Shown in pieces: positions 43,036-48,585 of a DNA stretch of 48,585 nucleotides. Within the stretch, counting starts at the first letter, position 1, and every line of letters begins with the position of its first letter. The DNA lies in NCBI GenBank assembly GCA_963575715.1, contig CAUYTW010000011.1:1-48585 (forward strand). The letters run 5' to 3'. The translations under genes and the position numbers were made by a program. Origin of the DNA: Gammaproteobacteria bacterium (GTDB lineage: Bacteria; Pseudomonadota; Gammaproteobacteria; CAIRSR01). Under the pieces are notes generated by a model. It did not search any database, was not told the DNA's origin, and saw only the letters and a program-made list of their open reading frames with translations.

Positions 43036-43644
43036 ATGAAGTGCGCAAAAAAAACATCCTATGGCAGCATGTCGGTAGAGGATGTTCAGCGGAAATTCAA
43101 TATTACCTTTAACCTGCAAACGATTTTTGAACCCTTGCCAGTAGTCGCGCCCTCCGACATTTTGAAAAGCGCCCTACGACGTGCCTCCGGTCTGGCCCTG
43201 TTTAGTGAAAAATCACGATCAGAATTTATTGTGGCACCAATTTTGCTTGAAGTTAGAGAGTTAGCTCAGGAAATCATCTCGATTTATTCCGGCGTGACTT
43301 TTGATGTTTCTCCCGAGGAAGGCTTGCAGGGCATTTGTGATTTTTTGATTACTCAATCACCACCCTTGCCAACCATTCAAGCACCGATAATCATGCTCGT
43401 CGAGGCAAAAAAAAATGATATTGAAACGGGGCTTGGTCAATGCGCGGCGGAAATGATCGCCGCGCAACGTGTGAATCAACGTAATAATTATGAGCAACCA
43501 TACATTTATGGCTGTGTGACTAGCGGAGAATTATGGCAATTTTTACGACTGAAAAATACTCGACTGGACATTGACTCTGAAAAATTATATATCGAACATC
43601 TGGATAGGATTTTAGGGTTTTTTCTAAAAATAATTAAGGGATAA
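43036..43644 (+). CDS. PD-(D/E)XK nuclease-like protein inserted in the flg cluster
   Basis: This 202-residue protein is unrelated to flagella. A core resembling PD-(D/E)XK nucleases is visible: Glu in the helix APILLEVRE (E72), D102 in GICDFLI, and E123-x-K125 in MLVEAKKND, followed by GLGQCAAEM and YGCVTSGELWQFL. I recall similar small proteins with the phrases VEAKK, GLGQC and VTxGExWQFL scattered in cyanobacteria and sulfur bacteria, mostly of unknown role. A real nuclease activity is inference. It has its own GGAG 10 bases before the ATG, is in the same direction as flg and would be co-transcribed. AT-rich flanks suggest insertion. Confidence 0.65.
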   Translation: MKCAKKTSYGSMSVEDVQRKFNITFNLQTIFEPLPVVAPSDILKSALRRASGLALFSEKSRSEFIVAPILLEVRELAQEIISIYSGVTFDVSPEEGLQGICDFLITQSPPLPTIQAPIIMLVEAKKNDIETGLGQCAAEMIAAQRVNQRNNYEQPYIYGCVTSGELWQFLRLKNTRLDIDSEKLYIEHLDRILGFFLKIIKG

Positions 43645-43819
43645 ATCAAGAAGCAAGATGTTGCTGAAAAATATAGAAAAAATTGCTCAGGCAGATTATG
43701 TTAGGTTTCAGGCATCATAAAAAAGAAAATATACTTAATATGCTGAAAATTAAAAAGTATGCTGTAATCAAGTCACGATATCCAGAATCAAGATTTCAAT
43801 ATTTTTCAGGAGTAAAAAA

Positions 43820-44605
43820 ATGAATCGCGCACTATGGATTGCAAAAACCGGCCTGGACGCGCAGCAAACGCGCATGGCGGTGGTATCCAACAATCTGGCC
43901 AATGTCAGTACCTCGGGTTTCAAAAAAGGTCGAGCAGTATTCGAGGATCTGCTTTATCAGAATATCCGTCAACCCGGTGCCCAATCATCGCAAAATACTA
44001 TTTTGCCTTCGGGACTTTCGCTGGGAGTTGGAGTGCGCACCGTGGCGACGGAAAAATTATTCAGTCAGGGAAACCTTCAATTAACTGAGAATTCACTGGA
44101 TGTAGCGATTGATGGCCATGGCTTTTTACAAATTCTGCTTCCCGATGGAAGTATCGGTTATACTCGTGATGGCGCTTTTCAGCTAGATAATCAAGGGCAA
44201 ATAGTAACTGCCAATGGTTTGTTATTGCAGCCGCAGATTTCTATTCCTGCTGGAGCACAGAGCATTACCATTGGCAAGGACGGTACCGTGTCCGCCCAGG
44301 TTCCTGGACAGGTCGCCAGCCAGCAGATTGGCACTATTGAAATTGCCGATTTTGTGAATCCGACTGGGTTGCAAGCCGTCGGCGATAACATATTTCTGGA
44401 AACCGCCGCTAGTGGCGCTCCGCAAACCGGCACTCCGGGGCTGAATGGAATGGGTAGCCTGATTCAAGGATTCGTGGAAAGTTCTAACGTCAACGTGGTT
44501 GAAGAAATGGTGAACATGATCGAGACCCAGCGGGCCTATGAAATGAACTCCAAAGCGGTTTCGACTACCGATCAAATGCTTGGCTACCTTGCGAGCAATG
44601 TTTGA
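43820..44605 (+). CDS. flgG: Flagellar distal rod protein FlgG
   Basis: This 261-residue distal rod protein has family signatures [44 protein letters not shown] (given in the family as LDAQQTRM, [12 protein letters not shown] and FEDLLYQ), [15 protein letters not shown] and the C-terminal [25 protein letters not shown] (in part). AGGAG lies 7 bases before the ATG. It is a normal size. The 175-bp gap upstream (43645-43819) is AT-rich with no recognised promoter. Downstream, flgH should follow but is absent; a 39-bp leader-repeat remnant and flgI come next. Confidence 0.97.
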   Translation: MNRALWIAKTGLDAQQTRMAVVSNNLANVSTSGFKKGRAVFEDLLYQNIRQPGAQSSQNTILPSGLSLGVGVRTVATEKLFSQGNLQLTENSLDVAIDGHGFLQILLPDGSIGYTRDGAFQLDNQGQIVTANGLLLQPQISIPAGAQSITIGKDGTVSAQVPGQVASQQIGTIEIADFVNPTGLQAVGDNIFLETAASGAPQTGTPGLNGMGSLIQGFVESSNVNVVEEMVNMIETQRAYEMNSKAVSTTDQMLGYLASNV

Positions 44606-44644
44606 GCACGCAACCCTACAGGGCAAGGTTTCTCGGAGGCACTG
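44606..44644 (+). repeat. Leader repeat copy 9 (type A), before flgI
   Basis: CCCTACAGGG hairpin remnant, then CAAGGTTTCTCGGAGGCACTG directly before the flgI ATG. It fills the whole flgG-flgI gap, where flgH is normally found, and provides GGAG as ribosome binding site. Confidence 0.65.
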
Positions 44645-45763
44645 ATGAATTCGATATCAAAATACAAATACCGCTATCTAATCAACGGCCTTTTCTTTGC
44701 CTTGATTTTCGCCACGCCGATTCAGGCCGAGCGCATCAAGGATGTTGCTTCAGTGCAGGGTGTGCGTATCAATCAGTTGATTGGGTATGGCCTGGTGGTG
44801 GGCTTGGATGGTAGTGGCGATAAAGATACTTCCTATACGAACCAGAGCCTCAAAAACATGCTTACTCAGCTAGGAGTTACGCTACCGCCCAACGTCAATC
44901 CCCAGTCTAAGAACGTGGCCGCAGTCTCGGTCAGCGCCAATCTTCCGCCTTTCGCCAAGCTCGGCCAGGCCATTGATATCACCGTCGCCTCCATCGGCAA
45001 CGCAAAGAGCCTGCGTGGTGGTAGCCTGCTGTTGACCCCGCTCAAGGGTGCTGATGGCAATATCTACGCCATGGCGCAGGGTAATCTATTGGTTAGTGGC
45101 TTGGGTGCCGAGGGTAAGGATGGTTCCAAAGTCACCATCAATATTCCTAGCGTCGGGCGAATCCCGAATGGTGCCACCGTGGAACGTGTGGTGCCTTCTG
45201 GCTTCCAAAATAGCAATGTCATTGTCCTCAATCTCAATACTTCCGATTTCACCAGTGCCCTGCGGATGACCCAATCCATCAACAAGGCTTTTGGCACGGA
45301 TACCGCTACCCCAATGGATGCCACCTCGGTGCGAGTGCGTGCGCCGCTCGATCCTGACCAAAAAGTGGGATTTCTATCGATGTTGGAAAATCTTGAGGTC
45401 GATCCCGGCGAAGCTCCAGCAAAGGTCATTATTAATTCTCGCACCGGCACAGTGGTCGTTGGCAATCATGTTCGGGTTTTACCCGTCGCGGTGTCTCATG
45501 GCAACCTCATCGTGAGCATTACTGAATCCTCACAGGTTAGCCAACCTGGGCCTCTTTCCCAAGGCCAAACTGTGGTTACGCCAAGTTCCACTATCAAAGT
45601 GGATCAGGAAAACAAACGAATGTTTCTGTTCAATCGTGCCACTACATTAGATGAAATTGTTAATGCAATTAATAAGATAGGTGCTGGACCCAGCGACGTA
45701 GTGGCCATCCTTGAAGCACTCAAGGAGGCTGGAGCGTTGCAAGCGGAATTAATCGTGATTTAA
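44645..45763 (+). CDS. flgI: Flagellar P-ring protein FlgI
   Basis: This 372-residue periplasmic protein forms the P-ring around the rod. A signal peptide (about 1-29, ending IQA) is followed by [58 protein letters not shown] (abbreviated), [15 protein letters not shown] and the C-terminal [31 protein letters not shown] (in part). All are standard. The start codon and GGAG come from leader repeat copy 9. flgJ follows after 17 bp. Its usual upstream partner flgH, the L-ring lipoprotein, is missing here. Confidence 0.98.
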   Translation: MNSISKYKYRYLINGLFFALIFATPIQAERIKDVASVQGVRINQLIGYGLVVGLDGSGDKDTSYTNQSLKNMLTQLGVTLPPNVNPQSKNVAAVSVSANLPPFAKLGQAIDITVASIGNAKSLRGGSLLLTPLKGADGNIYAMAQGNLLVSGLGAEGKDGSKVTINIPSVGRIPNGATVERVVPSGFQNSNVIVLNLNTSDFTSALRMTQSINKAFGTDTATPMDATSVRVRAPLDPDQKVGFLSMLENLEVDPGEAPAKVIINSRTGTVVVGNHVRVLPVAVSHGNLIVSITESSQVSQPGPLSQGQTVVTPSSTIKVDQENKRMFLFNRATTLDEIVNAINKIGAGPSDVVAILEALKEAGALQAELIVI

Positions 45764-45780
45764 CAACACGGTAAACAGTA

Positions 45781-46731
45781 ATGGCCAGCAATCCCGCCGT
45801 TTATACCGATATTCAAGGCTTGGCCGCTCTGCGCGGCAAGGCCCATCGGGATCCTGGGCGGAATTTACGTGAAGTGGCGAGCCAATTTGAGGCGATTTTC
45901 ATCCAGAACATGCTGAAAGGTGCTCGCGCCGCTAGTCTCGGACCCGGCGCGCTGGATGGACCTCATAGCGATACTTATCGAGAAATGTACGAGCAGCAGC
46001 TCGCCCTGACGCTGGCTAAGGGTAAAGGAATCGGTATCGCTGAAATGTTGGTACGTCAGCTCCAGGGTTCTCTGCCAAATAACGGGCAATCCGCTCCTCC
46101 GGTTTCACGGACCATGAATCAAACCCTGACCAGGGATGGCGGCGGGTTTTCATTATCGCGCGCCATCCAGCAGGCAACAAAAAATCCTCCAACGCAGGAA
46201 GTTACCGCCGCACCAAAAACTTCGCGTGAAACTGGGAAAGAAAAACTCACTCCGGGGGAATTCGTCGCCGAGGTTTGGCCGGCGGCCAGCGAAGCCGCGA
46301 GGAAACTTGGAATAGATCCCAAAGTATTGGTAGCACAGGCGGCGCTGGAAAGTGGCTGGGGTGGTTCTGTGGCGCGGCAGCCTAATGGTCAGAGCAGTCA
46401 TAATCTATTTGGCATCAAGGCGGATGCGCGCTGGAACGGCGCACGGGTAATGGTTTCCACCCTAGAATATCAGGAAGGTGTCGCGGTACGCCGTCGCGAT
46501 CCATTTCGATCTTATGATTCCTTCGCCGAAAGTTTCTCCGACTATGTTCATTTTTTAAGCTCTAATCCCCGCTACCAAAACGCGCTAAAACAAGTGAACA
46601 ATCCAGAAGCATTTCTCCGTGGTCTCCAAACGGCTGGCTATGCCACCGATCCCGCCTACGCACGCAAGGTCACTGCCATTTTGCGTGGTGATACGCTGCG
46701 CGATTCCTTAACAAACTTTGCTGGCGTCTAA
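45781..46731 (+). CDS. flgJ: Flagellar rod-cap and peptidoglycan hydrolase FlgJ
   Basis: This 316-residue two-domain protein has an N-terminal rod-capping domain (about 1-110: REVASQFEAIFIQNMLKGAR) and a linker. A C-terminal glucosaminidase/muramidase domain (about 155-310) follows, with VLVAQAALESGWG carrying the catalytic Glu, then NLFGIKADARWNG and YDSFAESFSDYVHFL. The full two-domain form is typical of gammaproteobacteria. There is no strong Shine-Dalgarno before ATG 45781; it is probably coupled to flgI (17 bp). flgK and flgL, which often follow, are not here. Confidence 0.96.
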   Translation: MASNPAVYTDIQGLAALRGKAHRDPGRNLREVASQFEAIFIQNMLKGARAASLGPGALDGPHSDTYREMYEQQLALTLAKGKGIGIAEMLVRQLQGSLPNNGQSAPPVSRTMNQTLTRDGGGFSLSRAIQQATKNPPTQEVTAAPKTSRETGKEKLTPGEFVAEVWPAASEAARKLGIDPKVLVAQAALESGWGGSVARQPNGQSSHNLFGIKADARWNGARVMVSTLEYQEGVAVRRRDPFRSYDSFAESFSDYVHFLSSNPRYQNALKQVNNPEAFLRGLQTAGYATDPAYARKVTAILRGDTLRDSLTNFAGV

Positions 46732-46845
46732 CCAACCTGAAGTGGGATGATTCATGTCCATGACCGCAGATTCATTGCAACGTAGCCCGCTTGCTCGGAT
46801 TTAGGCTGGTTAATTTCGGACTTGTTTGCACCAGCTTCGCCTTTT

Positions 46846-46869
46846 CCGGGCGAGGTGATTGACGGAGAC
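46846..46869 (+). repeat. Leader repeat copy 10 (decayed type A tail), before the VWA gene
   Basis: CCGGGCGAGGTGATTGACGG followed by AGAC resembles the tail before thiG (ACGGGCGAGGTTTCTCGGAGAC) with a small internal change. It lies 10 bp before ATG 46880. This is the weakest member of the set. Confidence 0.35.
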
Positions 46870-46879
46870 GCGCCCACCT

Positions 46880-47911
46880 ATGTTTTCCGACCCTGGTTTC
46901 CATTTTTCCTCGCCGTTTTGGCTCGTCCTGCTCGTTGTGCCTTTCCTGCTACAGTTTTTCCCCTCGGCGCGGCAGCGTTCCCAACAAGAAGAACGCTTGC
47001 AGCGTTACGCTGATCCCCACCTGCTTCCTCATTTGTTGGTCCAAGGTAGCCTCGGGCGCGAGCGCCAGCGCGGCCTGGTGTGGTGGAAACTGGTCTGGAG
47101 CCTTGGAGTGCTGGCCCTGGCTGGTCCACGTTGGGACTATACCGAAATGGAAATTTATCAGCCCGGCTACGATCTAGTGGTACTTCTGGATATCTCGCGA
47201 TCAATGATGGTGTCGGATGTAAAACCTAGTCGCATCGCTCGTGCCCGCCAGGAAATCGATGACCTGGTACGGCTCAAGGCTGGATTGCGCATCGGCCTTA
47301 TCGGCTACGCCTCAGTAGCTCACATCGTGGCTCCCATCACCGATGACGCACAAACCATTCGTAATTTGCTTCCTTCCCTTGATCCTGATCTCGTGCGTCT
47401 GCCAGGCAGTCGATTATCTGCCGCTTTTGACCGGGCGCGTCGACTTCTTGCCGCCCAGCCTCCGGGTAGTTCTCGGCACCTGTTATTAATCAGTGATGGC
47501 GATTTTGATGAGCCTGATTTGGAAAAACTCGCGCGACAACTTTTTGACTCCGGCATTCGTCTACATGTTTTAGGAATCGGAACTGATCAAGGCGGCGAGG
47601 TCCCACTTTCACCACAAGGGGGAATACTGCGCGACCCCAGCACGAATAACGCTGTGGTCTCTCGTCTTCAAGAATCCCTATTGCGTGGCCTAGCGCACGC
47701 TGGAGGTGGAGAATATCAACGTGCGGTCTTCCAGGACGAAGATACACAAGCGCTGGTGCGCGCTATTTTCAGTGGTGGCGTGGCTAAGGCGGTCGAAAGT
47801 GGTCATCAACGGGTATGGCATGAGCGCTATTATCTTCCCGTAATATGCGTGATGCTGCTAATTTTGCCCTGGTTTCGTCGTGGCCGTGCTGTTGTTCTGC
47901 AAAAGCTTTGA
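46880..47911 (+). CDS. BatA/BatB-type VWA domain membrane protein
   Basis: This 343-residue protein has two N-terminal membrane helices (about 10-27 and 70-90), a von Willebrand A domain (about 95-280) with a complete MIDAS start D104-I-S106-R-S108, and a C-terminal helix (about 313-330). LIGYASVAHIVAPITDD and LLISDGDFDEPD are typical of Bat proteins, which occur with MoxR ATPases and TPR proteins. A TPR gene follows, supporting a Bat-type cluster; moxR and the DUF58 gene are not upstream, where flgJ lies. ATG 46880 is preferred; TTG 46859 is in frame and close to a GAGG. A role in envelope stress or protein assembly is known only loosely for the family. Confidence 0.8.
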   Translation: MFSDPGFHFSSPFWLVLLVVPFLLQFFPSARQRSQQEERLQRYADPHLLPHLLVQGSLGRERQRGLVWWKLVWSLGVLALAGPRWDYTEMEIYQPGYDLVVLLDISRSMMVSDVKPSRIARARQEIDDLVRLKAGLRIGLIGYASVAHIVAPITDDAQTIRNLLPSLDPDLVRLPGSRLSAAFDRARRLLAAQPPGSSRHLLLISDGDFDEPDLEKLARQLFDSGIRLHVLGIGTDQGGEVPLSPQGGILRDPSTNNAVVSRLQESLLRGLAHAGGGEYQRAVFQDEDTQALVRAIFSGGVAKAVESGHQRVWHERYYLPVICVMLLILPWFRRGRAVVLQKL

Positions 47912-47920
47912 GAAGGCTCT

Positions 47921-48040
47921 CCGTCACAAAATCCTTGCGGGCTGGCAGCCGGGAAAGACCGGCAACTTCAACTTCAAGAACACAGGAGGACGGTGCTTCC
48001 TCCCCATGGCTGAAACCAGGGGTTTCCGCGCCGAATTTGA
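47921..48040 (+). repeat. Leader repeat copy 11 (type B), before the TPR gene
   Basis: It begins GTCACAAAATCCTTGCGGG, then hairpin GCCGG-GAAAGA-CCGGC (47948-47963), GGAGG...CCTCC, CCCC...GGGG hairpin and the tail GGGGTTTCCGCGCCGAATTT directly before ATG 48041. From 47964 on it is nearly identical to copy 5 (17748-17824), 30 kb away. Confidence 0.75.
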
Positions 48041-48585
48041 ATGATACGAAAACCTTTTTCAATCGTGGGCCTGCTGGCTTTTGTCGTGTGTCTTGCCATC
48101 CAACCCGTTCCCACCATCGCTGGTTGGTTCAAAACTCCAGAACAGGAAGGCGTGAGTCTTTTTCAACGCGGAGATTATGAAGCCGCAGCACTCGCCTTCT
48201 CCGATGCGTACCGCAAGGGAGTAGCCCTATATCGTGCGGGACGCTACCTGGAAGCAAGCGCCGCCTTCGCGCAGTCCTCCCGGCCTGAAGTGCTTCTGGA
48301 TGCAATGTACAATCAAGGCAATAGTTATTTTCAAATGGAGGATTATCCCAGAGCCATCGTTATGTATGAACGAGTCCTGGCGACCCAGAAAACGCATGAT
48401 GATGCCCGGAATAATTTGGCACTCGCCCGTTCGCGCCTACGTTTGTATCACTGCCCACTAGAGCAGGATATTGATGAAAAAACCAGGCATCCTGAACAAA
48501 AAGAAAAACAAAATCAGAAAGACCAGAAGGATCAGAAAGACCAGAAGGATCAGAAAGACCAGAAGGATCAGAAAGACCAGAAGGA
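48041..48585 (+). CDS. TPR protein of the Bat cluster (partial, runs off the window)
   Basis: At least 181 codons with no stop before the window end. The N-terminus MIRKPFSIVGLLAFVVCLA looks like a signal peptide or anchor. TPR units follow: GVSLFQRGDYEAAALAFSDA, ALYRAGRYLEASAAFAQS and AMYNQGNSYFQMEDYPRAIVMYERVL (shown in part). From about residue 150 it becomes highly charged and ends in a (QKDQKD)n repeat. This is the BatC/BatE-like partner of the VWA protein, probably the form with a low-complexity Lys/Asp/Gln tail. The start lies directly behind the type B leader repeat, without a clear Shine-Dalgarno. Confidence 0.75.
   Translation, partial: MIRKPFSIVGLLAFVVCLAIQPVPTIAGWFKTPEQEGVSLFQRGDYEAAALAFSDAYRKGVALYRAGRYLEASAAFAQSSRPEVLLDAMYNQGNSYFQMEDYPRAIVMYERVLATQKTHDDARNNLALARSRLRLYHCPLEQDIDEKTRHPEQKEKQNQKDQKDQKDQKDQKDQKDQKDQK
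48515..48585 (+). repeat. 18-bp coding tandem repeat (QKDQKD)
   Basis: CAGAAAGACCAGAAGGAT occurs three full times plus 17 bases to the window end, each unit encoding QKDQKD in frame. The number of units is probably variable between strains; the array continues beyond the window. Confidence 0.85.

Noticed and set aside
43645-43819. Sigma54 promoter before flgG
   Set aside because: No GG-N10-GC pair with acceptable flanks was found in this AT-rich gap.
48515-48585. CRISPR-like regular repeat
   Set aside because: Units are contiguous 18-mers without spacers and are in frame with the TPR gene.
1-48585. tRNA, rRNA or prophage genes
   Set aside because: No cloverleaf, rRNA core segment, integrase or phage structural gene could be recognised.

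Overview
The window reads as chromosome of a flagellated gammaproteobacterium with moderate GC and standard codon use. The evidence is a BioH-type esterase, an MSHA-type MshK/MshL pair, an flgBCDEFG-IJ cluster behind a well-formed sigma54 promoter, separate hisI and hisE genes, and Gram-negative envelope genes. Genus cannot be settled from the sequence. I see no rRNA, tRNA, CRISPR array, intact transposase or prophage.

Layout. 1-10084 (+): NtrY-like kinase without ntrX, bioH, a PAS-PAS-GAF-GGDEF-EAL-CZB c-di-GMP protein, a GT-C-like membrane protein with TPRs, and a Ser/Thr kinase fused to an FGE-sulfatase-like domain. 10090-13198 (-): thiS, thiG, motB (no motA) and a membrane-anchored methyltransferase. 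13309-19905 (+): mshK, mshL, a coiled-coil LysM-like envelope protein, aroB, hisI, hisE. 19934-20752 (-): an orphan MlaF-like ATPase. 20834-25021 (+): a large hybrid kinase with duplicated receivers. 25034-37926 (-): a secreted heparinase-like protein, leuS, then a compact three-gene run of solute-binding lipoprotein, PhnD-sensor hybrid kinase and LtaS-type sulfatase. 38309-46731 (+): the flagellar rod/hook/P-ring cluster, with a PD-(D/E)XK nuclease-like gene between flgF and flgG and no flgH. 46880-end (+): a Bat-type VWA protein and the start of a TPR protein cut by the window edge.

The most unusual feature is a dispersed repeat family, at least eleven copies, lying directly upstream of genes. 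Long copies begin with what looks like the last codons of a TnpB-type protein, continue with a hairpin that covaries between copies (GCCGG/CCGGC versus GCCGA/TCGGC), and end in a GC-rich hairpin plus a conserved tail. In type A the tail is roughly CTCGGAGACACTGATGA, which carries a Shine-Dalgarno-like GGAG and the ATG used by the next gene. In type B the tail is GGGGTTTCCGCGCC..., again running into an ATGA. Copies precede bioH, the kinase-FGE gene, thiG, the coiled-coil gene, aroB, hisI, the heparinase-like gene, the solute-binding lipoprotein, flgI, the VWA gene and the TPR gene. They look like solo IS200/IS605 right ends or omega-RNA-like remnants recruited as 5' leaders. Neither transposase nor nuclease is in the window.

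Three MITE-like families with terminal inverted repeats also sit between genes, some overlapping stop codons. Signalling is dense: three histidine kinases, one Ser/Thr kinase and one c-di-GMP enzyme, but no stand-alone response regulator. This suggests long phosphorelays ending elsewhere in the genome. Identities rest on motif recognition by eye; no database search was possible.
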